A stretch of DNA of 64,000 nucleotides from Jannaschia seohaensis (GTDB lineage Bacteria; Pseudomonadota; Alphaproteobacteria; Rhodobacterales; Rhodobacteraceae). The notes under the pieces were generated by a model. The model ran no database searches. It saw only the letters and a list, made by a program, of their open reading frames with translations, and was not told the origin of the DNA. Every line of letters begins with the position of its first letter. Position 1 is the stretch's first letter. The DNA is taken from NCBI RefSeq assembly GCF_900116765.1, contig NZ_UETC01000002.1, positions 558,001 through 622,000 on the forward strand, written 5' to 3'. Both the position numbers and the translations under genes were made by a program. Below, piece by piece: positions 1-9,390 of this stretch.

Positions 1-119
1 ATGTTGTGGGACTTGCCGGTGTAGAACAGGATGCGCTCGGAGCAGGTCGTCTTGCCGGCATCGATATGCGCCATGATGCCGAAGTTGCGGTAGCGTTGGA
101 GCGGATAGTCGCGGGCCAT
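1..119 (-). CDS. fusA: Elongation factor G, N-terminal fragment (runs off window)
   Basis: Only the first 39 codons are inside the window. They begin [18 protein letters not shown] and carry the P-loop segment AHIDAGKTT, which is diagnostic for the G domain of translation factor EF-G. EF-G is the GTPase that moves tRNA and mRNA through the ribosome. The gene lies 86 bases downstream of rpsG in the classic rpsL-rpsG-fusA (str) order, so it is probably co-transcribed. The ATG at 117-119 (read on minus) is the only start that gives the family N-terminus. Confidence 0.95.
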   Translation of the reverse strand, partial: MARDYPLQRYRNFGIMAHIDAGKTTCSERILFYTGKSHN

Positions 120-205
120 TTGGCTTTACCTCGAATGGGAGGAGAAAACGGGTGCGGGGGCCTTGAGCGGCCCCCGCGACATATCGGTCGTGTAAGGCGC
201 GGGCC

Positions 206-823
<618 letters not shown>

Positions 824-1195
824 TCACTTCGGCTTCTTGGCGCCGTACTTGGAGCGGCGCTGCTTGCGGTCCTTGACGCCCTGGGTGTCGAGCACGCCGC
901 GCAGGATGTGATAGCGCACGCCCGGAAGGTCTTTCACACGACCGCCGCGGATCAGGACCACCGAGTGCTCCTGCAAGTTGTGGCTCTCGCCCGGGATGTA
1001 GGAAATGACCTCGAAGCCGTTGGTCAAGCGGACCTTGGCGACCTTCCGCATGGCCGAGTTCGGCTTCTTCGGGGTCGTGGTATAGACGCGGGTGCAGACG
1101 CCGCGCTTCTGGGGGCACGACTCCAGGTGAAGCGACTTGGAGCGCTTGACCTTGGGCTGACGCGGCTTGCGGATAAGCTGCTGGATGGTGGGCAT
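824..1195 (-). CDS. rpsL: 30S ribosomal protein S12
   Basis: The product is 123 residues, beginning [20 protein letters not shown] and ending SKYGAKKPK, the normal extent of S12. S12 sits at the decoding centre. The two loops where streptomycin-resistance changes are known to occur read [11 protein letters not shown] and GGRVKDLPG, the unmodified form, so the allele looks streptomycin-sensitive. The open frame runs 86 codons further upstream without S12 similarity, and the ATG at 1193-1195 matches the family. It is the first gene of the str operon here, 207 bases downstream of a strong predicted promoter. Confidence 0.97.
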   Translation of the reverse strand: MPTIQQLIRKPRQPKVKRSKSLHLESCPQKRGVCTRVYTTTPKKPNSAMRKVAKVRLTNGFEVISYIPGESHNLQEHSVVLIRGGRVKDLPGVRYHILRGVLDTQGVKDRKQRRSKYGAKKPK

Positions 1196-1402
1196 GTAAC
1201 TGGCTTCCGTCTCTTTGTCCTGTCTCTCGTCCGGCACGACCGACCCGGACAAAACACGTCGGGCCGCAAGCGCCCGGAATTCCGACCTGGACGATGCGGT
1301 TGGCTGACAGAGGATGCGGGAAGCAGTATCCCGGATCTTGACCGACGGTTCTGGCGTGCCGGACAGACCGCGCGCATGCGCAGCCCGACCGAATTGAGGC
1401 GG

Positions 1403-1431
1403 CTCATAAGCGATCGGCCGGGGGGTGTCAA
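1403..1431 (-). promoter_or_regulatory. Predicted sigma70 promoter of the rpsL-rpsG-fusA operon
   Basis: Read on the minus strand there is a perfect -35 TTGACA (1426-1431), a 17-base spacer and a -10 TATGAG (1403-1408). Spacing is ideal and four of six -10 bases match TATAAT. It lies about 207 bases upstream of rpsL and points toward it, which leaves a long untranslated leader. The remaining bases up to the divergent gene at 1477 show no other element I can name. Confidence 0.7.
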
Positions 1432-1476
1432 CGCGCAGCCTTGCCCGTGACACAAGGGCGGTCCAGCCTGCCGCCC

Positions 1477-2289
1477 ATGGCCGATTTCCAGATCCTAGCC
1501 CTCGTCCGCTTCGCCTATCCGGGCCTCGGCGCCTTCCAGACCGAGCACCGCAGCGTAACCGAACGCGCCGCCCATCTCTGGGCCCCCGCGCGGATGGAGG
1601 CGCGGCTGCGCACGCTCGAGCATGTCTGCCTCGGCACGCTCCGGCGTCAGACCGATATGGGCTTCCGGACCCTGATCGTCACCGGCGACCGACTGCCGGA
1701 GCCATGGCGCGGCCGCCTTCTGGCGCTGGCCGGAGAGGTGCCCGGGGCCGAGGTCGTCTTTCATCCGCCGATGAATCAGCGCGACGCCATGGGCCAAATC
1801 GTGAGCGCCCGCCTGCGCGCCCCCGGCCCGCCCTCGATCCAGTTCCGCCAGGATGACGACGACGGGGTGGCGCTGGATTTCGTGGAACGGCTCAGGTCGG
1901 CGGTGACCGACGCCCTGCCCCTCTGGAGGCGCCACGGGAAGATGGCGGTGGATTTCAACCAGGGCTATTTCCTGCGCCTCACCCCGGCGGGCCCGCTGGT
2001 GGAGGAGGTGACGCGCCCCCATCTGGGCGTCGCCCAAGCCCTGGTGCTGCGCCCGGGCGCGCGGCGCACCGCGCTGCACTTTCCCCATCATAAGCTGGCC
2101 CGCCTGATGCCCGCGCTCACCTTCCCCGAACCGCGCATGTGGCTGCGCGGGATCGACGGGACGAATGACAGCCACATGCCCGACGCGCTGGGCCGACTGC
2201 GCCCGGCAAGCCCCGCACAGGCCGCGGCGCTGGAGACGCGGTTCGGGCTCGACCTTCCGGCGATCGCCCGCAGCTTCGCGGCCGGTTGA
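1477..2289 (+). CDS. Putative rhamnosyltransferase-type glycosyltransferase
   Basis: The product is 270 residues starting [16 protein letters not shown]. It resembles the family called 'putative rhamnosyl transferase' (PF11316 from memory): an N-terminal hydrophobic strand, a middle segment with the acidic motif [17 protein letters not shown] that could be the DxD-type metal/nucleotide-sugar site, and a C-terminal GTNDSHM stretch. It has no signal peptide, so it is probably cytosolic. The frame extends 12 codons upstream, but the ATG at 1477 starts at the conserved strand. It is a single gene, divergent from rpsL. The sugar and acceptor are unknown. Confidence 0.65.
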   Translation: MADFQILALVRFAYPGLGAFQTEHRSVTERAAHLWAPARMEARLRTLEHVCLGTLRRQTDMGFRTLIVTGDRLPEPWRGRLLALAGEVPGAEVVFHPPMNQRDAMGQIVSARLRAPGPPSIQFRQDDDDGVALDFVERLRSAVTDALPLWRRHGKMAVDFNQGYFLRLTPAGPLVEEVTRPHLGVAQALVLRPGARRTALHFPHHKLARLMPALTFPEPRMWLRGIDGTNDSHMPDALGRLRPASPAQAAALETRFGLDLPAIARSFAAG

Positions 2290-2302
2290 CGCCCGCGCCG
2301 GC

Positions 2303-3316
2303 TCAGCCCCTTTCGCTCACCTCCAGCCCCCGGATGGCGAAGCGACGGGCCAAAGGCGCGAGCTTCGCCGCCTCCGGATCCGCCGCGGAGCCCGCCGCGG
2401 CCCGGTCGGCGATTCCCACGAAGATCACTGCGAAGCGGTAGAGCGCGAAGGCCCGATGGAACGGCAGGAGCGGCGCGGAGCCCGGCCGGACCGCCATGTA
2501 GCGGGCAACGAAGGCGGACTCCTCCGGAAGGGACCGCGCCACGAGATCGAGGCCCAGCAGCCCGCCATATTCCTCCGGCGCCGTGTGCCAGGGCATGCAG
2601 CAAAAGCCGAGATCGGCCAGCGGATGGCCGAGGGTCGACAGTTCCCAGTCGAGAATCGCAACGACGCGCGGCTCGGTCGGATGAAACAGCATGTTGCCCA
2701 GCCGGAAATCGCCGTGGCACAGGGCGACGGCCCCGTCATCCGGTGGCTGGTTCGCGGTGAGCCAGGCATGCAGGTGGGCGATCTCGGGAATCGGCTCCGA
2801 AGGCGAGGCGCGATATTGCCGGTCCCAGCGCGCGAGTTGCCGCTGGAAGTAATCCCCCGGGCGGCCGTAATCGCCGAGGCCCACCGCCTGCGGGTCGATC
2901 CCATGCATCGCGGCCAGCGCGTCGGCCACCGCCATCCAGGTCGGAATGCGCTGGTCCGGCGGCAATTCGGCCAGCGCGGTGTCGGTCAGGACGCGGCCCT
3001 CGACCCGCTCCATCAGGTAGAAAGGCGTGCCAAGCGGCTCGGGGTCGGCGTGGTAGAGGACCGGGGCCGGCACCGGCACGTCGGTCGGCGCGAGCGCTTC
3101 GAGCACGCGATATTCGCGGTCGATGGCATGGGCGCCCTTGAGGATCGGCCCGTCGGGCTGCTTGCGCAGCACCAGGCGCCGCGCGCCATGGTCGAGAAAG
3201 AAGGTCGGGTTGGACTGCCCCCCGCTGATCGGGGTCAGCTCGAACCGGCCCGCATCGGGGCCGAGTCGCTCGGCCAGGAGGCGTCGCAGGGCAGTGACGT
3301 CCATCAGGCCCGCCAT
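2303..3316 (-). CDS. Phosphotransferase-family kinase (APH fold, ACAD10/11 N-domain type)
   Basis: The product is 337 residues with the kinase-like fold of aminoglycoside phosphotransferases. ISGGQSNPTFFL is the nucleotide loop, and CHGDFRLGNMLFHP carries the catalytic Asp and the metal-binding Asn (Brenner motif). ILDWELSTLGHPLADLGF is the DFG-like metal site. This subgroup is the one fused to acyl-CoA dehydrogenase in animal ACAD10/11, and a dehydrogenase gene lies 88 bases upstream on the same strand. By analogy it may phosphorylate 4-hydroxyacyl-CoAs rather than antibiotics. The start at 3314-3316 is one choice; another ATG is at 3302-3304. Confidence 0.8.
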   Translation of the reverse strand: MAGLMDVTALRRLLAERLGPDAGRFELTPISGGQSNPTFFLDHGARRLVLRKQPDGPILKGAHAIDREYRVLEALAPTDVPVPAPVLYHADPEPLGTPFYLMERVEGRVLTDTALAELPPDQRIPTWMAVADALAAMHGIDPQAVGLGDYGRPGDYFQRQLARWDRQYRASPSEPIPEIAHLHAWLTANQPPDDGAVALCHGDFRLGNMLFHPTEPRVVAILDWELSTLGHPLADLGFCCMPWHTAPEEYGGLLGLDLVARSLPEESAFVARYMAVRPGSAPLLPFHRAFALYRFAVIFVGIADRAAAGSAADPEAAKLAPLARRFAIRGLEVSERG

Positions 3317-3404
3317 CCCGAGGCCGGTGCCGGGTAGCGTGCGGCGCACCATGAGTATTTTCGAACCCGTGATGGGTGGCGGGGGCGCGCGGGATCGAGG
3401 CCGG

Positions 3405-4610
3405 TCATTCGGCCGTCTCCCAGCGCCAGAAGTCCCGGCCCTCGGCCACCAGGGTCTTGTGCAGCACCATCTTGTGGACCTCGTCGGCGCCATCGACCAG
3501 CCGCGCCTGCCGGGCGTAGCGGTAGATCCACTCCAGCACCGTGTCCCGGCTGTACCCCCGCGCGCCGTTGATCTGGATCGCGACATCCGCGGCCTTGTGC
3601 AGCAGGTTCGCGACCTGGACCTTGGCCATCGAGACCTCCTTGCGGGCATAGCCGCCGCGGTCGATCTCCCAGGCGGCCTTCATGGTCAGCATCCGGCCGA
3701 TCTCGATCTCCATCGCCAGGTCGCCCAGCATGACCTGCACGCTCTCCCGGTCGGCCAGCCGCATGCCGAAGCCTTCGCGGGTGGCGGCGTAGTCGGTGGC
3801 GATCTCGACGCAGCGCTTGGCGAGGCCCAGCCAGCGCATGCAATGGGTCAGCCGCGCGGGGCCAAGGCGGGTCTGGACCACCTTCAGGCCCCTGCCCTCC
3901 GCCAAGAGAACGTTCTCGGCCGGAATGCGCAGCCCGTCGAAGCGCAGCTCGCAATGGCCGCCATGCTCCTCCGGGCCCATGATCGGGATGCGGCGGAGGA
4001 TCTGCCAGCCGGGATCGTCACGGTGGAACAGGAAAGCGGTGTGGCCGCGCCGCGCGTCCTCGGAGGTGCGCGCGAGCAGGATGAAGTGCTCGGCCAGCTC
4101 CGCGCCGGTGATGAACCATTTGTGCCCGTGCACGACATAGGCGTCGCCGTCCCGCGTGGCGGTCGTCCGCATCATGCCGGGATCGGAGCCGCCGCCGGGC
4201 GCGGGCTCCGTCATGGCGAAGGCGGAGCGGACCTCGCCCGCGACGATCGGGGCGAGCCAGCGGGCCTTCTGCGCCTCGGTCCCCAGCTGGGCCAGCACCC
4301 GCATATTGCCATCATCGGGGGCGGCGGCGTTGAAGCAGACCGGCCCGAAAATCGAGCGGTTCATCGCCTCGTAGAGAACGGCGATGCCGCGCATGTCGAT
4401 CCCCTGTCCGCCGACCTCCGGGGCGAGGGAGAGGCACCAGAGCCCCTCGGCCTTCGCCTTGGCGCGCATCTCGGCCAGAGGCCCCTCGGCGATGTTCTCA
4501 TGCGCGTCCCAGGCCGAACGATCGGACTCGAGGGACAAAAGGTGGTCCTCGACGAACGCGTCGATGCGATCGCGCAGGCGCGCGATCTCGGGCGGGATGG
4601 TCAGGTCCAT
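3405..4610 (-). CDS. Acyl-CoA dehydrogenase family protein
   Basis: The product is 401 residues beginning MDLTIPPEIARLRDRIDAF. It shows the three-domain acyl-CoA dehydrogenase layout: an all-alpha N-terminus, a beta middle with AFAMTEPAPGGGSDPGMM (flavin and substrate loop) and KWFITGAELAEHFILLART, and a C-terminal helical bundle with QINGARGYSRDTVLEWIYR. The FAD enzyme would oxidise an acyl-CoA to the 2-enoyl-CoA. It precedes the APH-like kinase gene at 2303-3316 and is probably in one transcript with it, which is a split version of the ACAD10/11 fusion. The length is close to that of ACAD11-like dehydrogenase domains. Confidence 0.88.
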   Translation of the reverse strand: MDLTIPPEIARLRDRIDAFVEDHLLSLESDRSAWDAHENIAEGPLAEMRAKAKAEGLWCLSLAPEVGGQGIDMRGIAVLYEAMNRSIFGPVCFNAAAPDDGNMRVLAQLGTEAQKARWLAPIVAGEVRSAFAMTEPAPGGGSDPGMMRTTATRDGDAYVVHGHKWFITGAELAEHFILLARTSEDARRGHTAFLFHRDDPGWQILRRIPIMGPEEHGGHCELRFDGLRIPAENVLLAEGRGLKVVQTRLGPARLTHCMRWLGLAKRCVEIATDYAATREGFGMRLADRESVQVMLGDLAMEIEIGRMLTMKAAWEIDRGGYARKEVSMAKVQVANLLHKAADVAIQINGARGYSRDTVLEWIYRYARQARLVDGADEVHKMVLHKTLVAEGRDFWRWETAE

Positions 4611-4674
4611 GGCACGGGCTCCGGCTGCGGGAGGGCCAGACTGCGCCGCCCGCCCGCCCGAAGCAAGCCGCCCG

Positions 4675-5109
4675 TCAGTTGCCGGCGATCATCGCCTGCA
4701 ACGCGTCCTTCTCCATCGACACTTCGCTGAGGCGCGCTTTGACCACGTCGCCCAGCGAGATGAGCCCGATCAGCAGCCCGTCCTCGACCACCGGCATGTG
4801 GCGGAAGCGGCCATCGGTCATGCTCTGGAGCACCGCTTCGGAGCGGGCGTTCGGCGCGCAGGTCTCGATCTTGCTGGTCATCAAGTCCGACACCTTCTTG
4901 GCCAGCACGTCGCCGCCCGACTTGCCCATCTCGCGCACGATGTCGCGCTCCGACAGGATCCCGTCCGCCGTGCGACCGTCTGCGCTGACGACCAGAGCAC
5001 CGATGCGGCGAGCGGCGAGTTCAGCCACGGCGTCGGCAATGGAGGCGCCGGGGTCGATGGTTAGCACGCCCTTGGTCGCCTTCTGGTCCATTATCTTCGT
5101 GACGAACAT
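4675..5109 (-). CDS. CBS-domain pair protein
   Basis: The product is 144 residues consisting almost entirely of two CBS motifs: VLTIDPGASIADAVAELAAR...GILSERDIVREM and ETCAPNARSEAVLQSMTDGRFRHMPV with ISLGDVVKARL. Stand-alone CBS pairs bind adenine nucleotides and tune partner proteins; the partner is not evident here. The segment SERDIVREMGKSG is typical of the widespread bacterial 'inosine-5-monophosphate dehydrogenase-like CBS' proteins. The start at 5107-5109 is the first ATG. It is probably cytosolic. Confidence 0.85.
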   Translation of the reverse strand: MFVTKIMDQKATKGVLTIDPGASIADAVAELAARRIGALVVSADGRTADGILSERDIVREMGKSGGDVLAKKVSDLMTSKIETCAPNARSEAVLQSMTDGRFRHMPVVEDGLLIGLISLGDVVKARLSEVSMEKDALQAMIAGN

Positions 5110-5214
5110 GTCGTGGTCCTCCCAAACCTCCAGATGTCAACTCAGCGTCGGGCTGACCGGGCATCAAGTCAAGCCTGCGTGACAGCGGCGGCGTCCCGCG
5201 CCAGGATGCCGCCG

Positions 5215-6357
5215 ATGGACCGACTGACCGACGACGATCTTGGCGCGCTGATCGCGCTGCGCCGCGACCTGCATCGCCGCCCCGACTTGTCGGGGGCCGA
5301 AGCGGCGACCGCAGCGACCGTCGCCCAGGCGCTGAGCGCCCTCGGGGTGGAGGTGGTGACGGGCCTGGGCGGGCATGGCGTGGCCGGGATCGTGCCAGGC
5401 GGCGCGCCAGGGCCGACGGTGCTTCTGCGCTGCGAACTCGACGCGCTGCCCATCGCCGAGACCGGACAGCCCGCCTGGCGGTCCGAGACGCCGGGTGTCG
5501 CGCATCTCTGCGGCCATGACGGGCATATGGCCACGCTCCTGGGCGCCGTGCGCCTGTTGCGGCGCGATCCGCCGCCGCGGGGTCGCGTGATCGCGATGTT
5601 CCAGCCGGCCGAAGAGGACGGCTCCGGCGCAATCGCCGTCTGCGAGGATCCGCGATTCGCCCCGCTCGCACCGGATTGGGCCTTCGCGCTCCACAACTTG
5701 CCCGATCTGCCGCGCGGCGTGGCGCATGTGCCCGATGGCTTGGCCAGCGCCGCCTCCGTCGGCCTTGCCATCGCCCTGACGGGGGTGGAGGCCCATGCCA
5801 GCGCGCCCGAGACCGGACGCTCTCCCGCGCCGGAACTCGCCCGGCTGATGGACACCCTGCCCGCCCTCTCCCGCGCGGTGTTTCCCGCGCCGGATTTCCG
5901 CCTCGTCACGCTGACCCATGCGCGGCTGGGGGCGCCGGCTTTCGGGATCGCGCCGGGCCGAGGGGAGGTCTTCGCCACCCTACGGACGAGCTCGGACGCG
6001 GCCTTGGCTGCGTTGGAGGCCGAGGCCCGCGCCCTGATCGGCCAGCCGGACGGTCTGTCCGTGGAGATCACGGAACACGACCGCTTCCTGGCCGGGGTCA
6101 ACGACCCCGAGGCGGCGGCCTTGTTGCGGGAGGCGGCGAAGGCGGCGGGGCTGGAGGCGCTGCACGGCACGCCTCTGCGCGCGTCTGAGGATTTCGGCCG
6201 CTTCGGCCATGACTGCCCCGCCGCGATGCTGCTGCTCGGAGCGGGACCGGGCCCGGCCCTGCACAATCCGGACTACGATTTCGACGACCGCTTGATCGCG
6301 CCGGGCGCGGCAACCTTGGCCGGGACCGCGCGCTTGGCGCTCAGCCGTGGCGGCTGA
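5215..6357 (+). CDS. M20-family amidohydrolase
   Basis: The product is 380 residues with the M20D layout of hippurate/N-acyl-amino-acid hydrolases. Metal-site segments visible are LRCELDALPI, HLCGHDGHMATLLG, FQPAEEDGSGA and, near the end, a His in ALHNPDYDFDD. A central lid domain contains GVEAHASAPETGRSP. It probably hydrolyses an N-acyl or N-carbamoyl amino acid in the cytosol. An AGGA box at 5203-5206 lies eight bases before the ATG at 5215, which favours this over the ATG at 5206. It is a single gene, divergent from the CBS gene. Confidence 0.85.
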   Translation: MDRLTDDDLGALIALRRDLHRRPDLSGAEAATAATVAQALSALGVEVVTGLGGHGVAGIVPGGAPGPTVLLRCELDALPIAETGQPAWRSETPGVAHLCGHDGHMATLLGAVRLLRRDPPPRGRVIAMFQPAEEDGSGAIAVCEDPRFAPLAPDWAFALHNLPDLPRGVAHVPDGLASAASVGLAIALTGVEAHASAPETGRSPAPELARLMDTLPALSRAVFPAPDFRLVTLTHARLGAPAFGIAPGRGEVFATLRTSSDAALAALEAEARALIGQPDGLSVEITEHDRFLAGVNDPEAAALLREAAKAAGLEALHGTPLRASEDFGRFGHDCPAAMLLLGAGPGPALHNPDYDFDDRLIAPGAATLAGTARLALSRGG

Positions 6358-6384
6358 CGGGGCGCGCGGACCGGCGCCGCCCGG

Positions 6385-6714
6385 TCAGGTGATGCCGCGG
6401 ATCGTCTGGATGCAGCTGGCTTCGATGGCCTTCCGGAACCCGTCGATGACGCTCTCGCGGCCCAGCCGGGTCTCCTGGATGGGCACCGAGTAGGCCTCCG
6501 AGATCAGGGCGCGGAAGACCTGGACCTCCTCCCCCTCCTCGGGGGCCAGCGCCAGCATGTCAGCGCGGGACACGCCATATTGACGGTTCTGCATCACCGA
6601 GACGGCAAGTGCTCCCATCGATCCGCACAAGACCTGCGGTGAGGCGACCTGGGCCTGGGCGGCCGGGGCAAGCAGCAGGGCGCAAAGCGCGGCGGAAGCG
6701 AAACGGAGCATCAT
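6385..6714 (-). CDS. Small exported protein of unknown function
   Basis: The product is 109 residues. A clear Sec signal peptide, MMLRFASAALCALLLAP with AQAQ near the cleavage site, is followed by about 85 residues that include two cysteines (CGSMG and ASCIQTI), possibly a disulphide. I do not recognise the mature domain. Mature residues look helical (VSVMQNRQYGVSRADMLAL; RKAIEASC). It ends 27 bases from the M20 gene in convergent orientation. It is probably periplasmic. Confidence 0.65.
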   Translation of the reverse strand: MMLRFASAALCALLLAPAAQAQVASPQVLCGSMGALAVSVMQNRQYGVSRADMLALAPEEGEEVQVFRALISEAYSVPIQETRLGRESVIDGFRKAIEASCIQTIRGIT

Positions 6715-6797
6715 CGGACATACCTTTCAGCGAACTGCCTTAGTCATGGCACCGTCCGCCCCATTCTGGCCACGATTTTTCCGCAACCCGGCCGTGT

Positions 6798-7679
6798 TCA
6801 CTCCGTTTCCAACCGCGCGACGTCCGCCCGCACGCCCTCGGCCAGCAAGTCCGCGACGCGCGTGACCAGCGGCCCCGCCGCATCGCGATGGCGGGTCAGG
6901 TGGTAGGCGCGGGTCAGCCGCACATCGTCCGGGAGCACGCGGGTCAACTCCGGCGCGGCGGGCAGCATGAAATCGTGGACGATCCCGATCCCGCCCCCCG
7001 CGCGCAGCAGCCCCAGTTGCACCGAGGCGGAGTTGGAGGCGAGCCCCGGCGTCTCGGCTCCGACCTCTCCGAGATAGTCGAGATCGGCGTCGAAGATCAT
7101 GTCGGGGATGTAGCCCACGATCCGGTGGCCGCGCAGATCGTCGCGGGTGCGGATCGGCGGATGGGCGTCGAGGTAGTCGCGGCGCGCCGCGAGACTGAGG
7201 CGGTAATCGCAGAGCTTGCGCACCATCAGCCTGCCCGCCTTTGGGGGAGAGACGGTGACGGCCAGATCCGCCTCCCGCCGGCCCAGATCGAAGACGCGGG
7301 GCAGCGCCACGATATCGAGCCCCAGCCCCGGATGCGCGCCGGCGATGCGCGCGGCCACGCCGGGCAGAACGTAGTTGGCGATCCCGTCCGGCGCGCCGAT
7401 GCGGACCCGGCCGCGCAAGGCCTCGCCCCCGGCCAGCGCCGCCTCCCCCGCCCGGGCGCGCGCCTCCATCCCCTCGGCATGGGGCAAGAGGCGGTGCCCC
7501 GCCTCGGTCAGCGCGTAGCCGCGAGGCGATTTCAGAAACAGCGTCGCGCCCGCCGCCCGCTCCAGTCGCGCGATGCGGCGGGACAGCGTCGCCGGGTCCA
7601 GCCGCAACCCCTTGGCCGCCTCCGCGAGAGAGCCGCTCCGGGCCACGCCCAGGAACACGCGCAGATCGTCCCAGTCCAT
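6798..7679 (-). CDS. LysR-family transcriptional regulator
   Basis: The product is 293 residues. The N-terminal winged helix-turn-helix MDWDDLRVFLGVARSGSLAE...LDPATLSRRIARLERAAG is followed by a LysR substrate-binding domain (GRVRIGAPDGIANYVLPGV onward). The longer open frame upstream lacks similarity, and the ATG at 7677-7679 gives the canonical start. It is divergent from mmsA with a 97-base shared intergenic region that contains a T-N11-A palindrome, so it probably controls mmsA and itself. A typical inducer would be a valine or propionate catabolite, which is inference. Confidence 0.88.
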   Translation of the reverse strand: MDWDDLRVFLGVARSGSLAEAAKGLRLDPATLSRRIARLERAAGATLFLKSPRGYALTEAGHRLLPHAEGMEARARAGEAALAGGEALRGRVRIGAPDGIANYVLPGVAARIAGAHPGLGLDIVALPRVFDLGRREADLAVTVSPPKAGRLMVRKLCDYRLSLAARRDYLDAHPPIRTRDDLRGHRIVGYIPDMIFDADLDYLGEVGAETPGLASNSASVQLGLLRAGGGIGIVHDFMLPAAPELTRVLPDDVRLTRAYHLTRHRDAAGPLVTRVADLLAEGVRADVARLETE

Positions 7680-7687
7680 GCCCCCTC

Positions 7688-7703
7688 CTTGCATATCCGC
7701 AAG
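7688..7703. promoter_or_regulatory. LysR-type operator (T-N11-A palindrome)
   Basis: The sequence CTTGC-ATATCC-GCAAG is a perfect interrupted palindrome that contains the LysR box pattern T-N11-A (T at 7689, A at 7701). It sits nine bases upstream of the lysR start codon and about 75 bases before mmsA. That position suits autorepression and divergent activation. Confidence 0.6.
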
Positions 7704-7776
7704 ACCAACCTGCCCAGCCGCCCCTATCGCCGCAAGACCGCCTGCGCTAGACCGCGCCCAAAGAGGAGGACTCCAG

Positions 7777-9273
7777 ATGCAGCAGATCGGACATTGGATC
7801 GACGGCGCCCAGGTCAACGGCGCGGACCGCCACGCGGACGTCTACAACCCCGCCACCGGCGAGGTGCAGGCCAAGGTCGCGCTTGCCACCGCGAACGATC
7901 TCGACCGCGCCGTCGAGGTGGCCAAAGCCGCGCAACCCGCCTGGGCCGCCACCAACCCCCAGCGCCGCGCCCGCGTGCTGATGAAGTTCGTGGACCTGCT
8001 CAACCGCGACATGGACAAGCTGGCCGAAGCGCTCTCCCGCGAGCACGGCAAGACCCTGCCCGACGCCAAGGGCGACGTGACCCGGGGCCTGGAGGTGGTC
8101 GAGTTCTGCATCGGCGCGCCCCACCATCTGAAGGGCGAGTTCACCGACAGCGCCGGCCCCGGCATCGACATGTATTCCATGCGCCAGCCGCTGGGCGTGA
8201 CCGCGGGCATCACGCCCTTCAACTTCCCCGCCATGATCCCGATGTGGATGTTCGCGCCCGCCATCGCCTGCGGCAACGCCTTCATCCTCAAGCCCTCCGA
8301 GCGCGACCCCTCGGTGCCGATGATGCTGGCCGAACTGATGGAAGAGGCGGGCCTGCCGAAGGGCGTGCTCCAGGTCGTCAACGGCGACAAGGTCGCGGTC
8401 GACGCGATCCTCGACCATCCGGACATCGCCTCGGTGGGCTTTGTCGGCTCGACCCCGATCGCGGCCTACATCTACGAGCGCGCGGCCGCCAACGGCAAGC
8501 GCGCGCAATGCTTCGGCGGCGCCAAGAACCACATGATCATCATGCCCGACGCGGACATGGATCAGGCCGCCGACGCGCTGGTCGGTGCGGGCTACGGTGC
8601 CGCGGGCGAGCGCTGCATGGCGATCTCGGTCGCGGTTCCGGTGGGCGACGAAACGGCCGACCGGCTGATCGAAAAGCTGGTTCCCCGGATCGAGTCGCTC
8701 AAGGTCGGCCCCTACACCGCGGGCGACGACGTCGATTTCGGCCCCGTGGTCACGGCGGCCGCCAAGGAGAACATTCTGCGCCTGATCCAGTCCGGCGTGG
8801 ACGCGGGCGCGGAGCTCGTCGTCGATGGGCGCGACTTCAAGATGCAGGGCTATGAGGATGGCTTCTTCGTCGGCGCGCATCTCTTCGACCGCGTCACCAA
8901 GGACATGGAGATCTATCAGAAGGAGATCTTCGGCCCCGTCCTGTCCTGCGTGCGCGCGCAGTCCTACGAAGAGGCGCTGGGCCTCGCCATGGACCACGAA
9001 TACGGCAACGGCACGGCCATCTTCACCCGTGACGGCGACGCCGCCCGCGACTTCGCCAAGCGCGTCAATGTCGGCATGGTGGGCGTCAACGTGCCGATCC
9101 CGGTGCCGCTGGCCTATCACACCTTCGGCGGCTGGAAGAAATCCATGTTCGGCGACCTGAACCAGCACGGGCCGGACAGCTTCCGCTTCTACACCCGCAC
9201 CAAGACGGTCACCGCCCGCTGGCCCTCGGGCATCAAGGAAGGCGGCGAGTTCTCGATCCCGCTGATGGAGTGA
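7777..9273 (+). CDS. mmsA: Methylmalonate-semialdehyde dehydrogenase (CoA-acylating)
   Basis: The product is 498 residues, the family's usual size, starting MQQIGHWIDGAQVNGADRHA. Aldehyde-dehydrogenase landmarks present are ITPFNFPAMIPMWMFAPAIA, the NAD segment FVGSTPIAAYIYERAA, KNHMIIMPDADMDQAADALV and the catalytic cysteine region GAGYGAAGERCMAISVAV. GERCMA with a CoA-acylating context is typical of MmsA. The enzyme makes propionyl-CoA or acetyl-CoA from valine, thymine and myo-inositol catabolites. A GAGGAGG box at 7763-7769 precedes the ATG. The divergent LysR gene is a likely regulator. Confidence 0.92.
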   Translation: MQQIGHWIDGAQVNGADRHADVYNPATGEVQAKVALATANDLDRAVEVAKAAQPAWAATNPQRRARVLMKFVDLLNRDMDKLAEALSREHGKTLPDAKGDVTRGLEVVEFCIGAPHHLKGEFTDSAGPGIDMYSMRQPLGVTAGITPFNFPAMIPMWMFAPAIACGNAFILKPSERDPSVPMMLAELMEEAGLPKGVLQVVNGDKVAVDAILDHPDIASVGFVGSTPIAAYIYERAAANGKRAQCFGGAKNHMIIMPDADMDQAADALVGAGYGAAGERCMAISVAVPVGDETADRLIEKLVPRIESLKVGPYTAGDDVDFGPVVTAAAKENILRLIQSGVDAGAELVVDGRDFKMQGYEDGFFVGAHLFDRVTKDMEIYQKEIFGPVLSCVRAQSYEEALGLAMDHEYGNGTAIFTRDGDAARDFAKRVNVGMVGVNVPIPVPLAYHTFGGWKKSMFGDLNQHGPDSFRFYTRTKTVTARWPSGIKEGGEFSIPLME

Positions 9274-9349
9274 TACCGCGCCCGCGCGCCGCCCTGTCGG
9301 GGCGCGTGGGCGAGAGGCCCCATATCGCATGCCCGCGATGCGCGGACGA

Positions 9350-9386
9350 GGCGCGCCGGTCCCCGACCGGCGCGCCTTCGTCTTTC
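9350..9386. terminator. Terminator between mmsA and DUF805 gene
   Basis: A perfect 11-base inverted repeat (GGCGCGCCGGT at 9350-9360, ACCGGCGCGCC at 9366-9376) with a five-base loop is followed by TTCGTCTTT. It lies between two convergent stop codons (9273 and 9391) and could serve mmsA in the forward direction. The minus-strand side has a weaker T run. Confidence 0.7.
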
Positions 9387-9390
9387 GGGG

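Noticed and set aside
2303-3316. Aminoglycoside resistance gene
   Set aside because: The kinase fold is shared, but the subgroup and the adjacent acyl-CoA dehydrogenase point to acyl-CoA metabolism.
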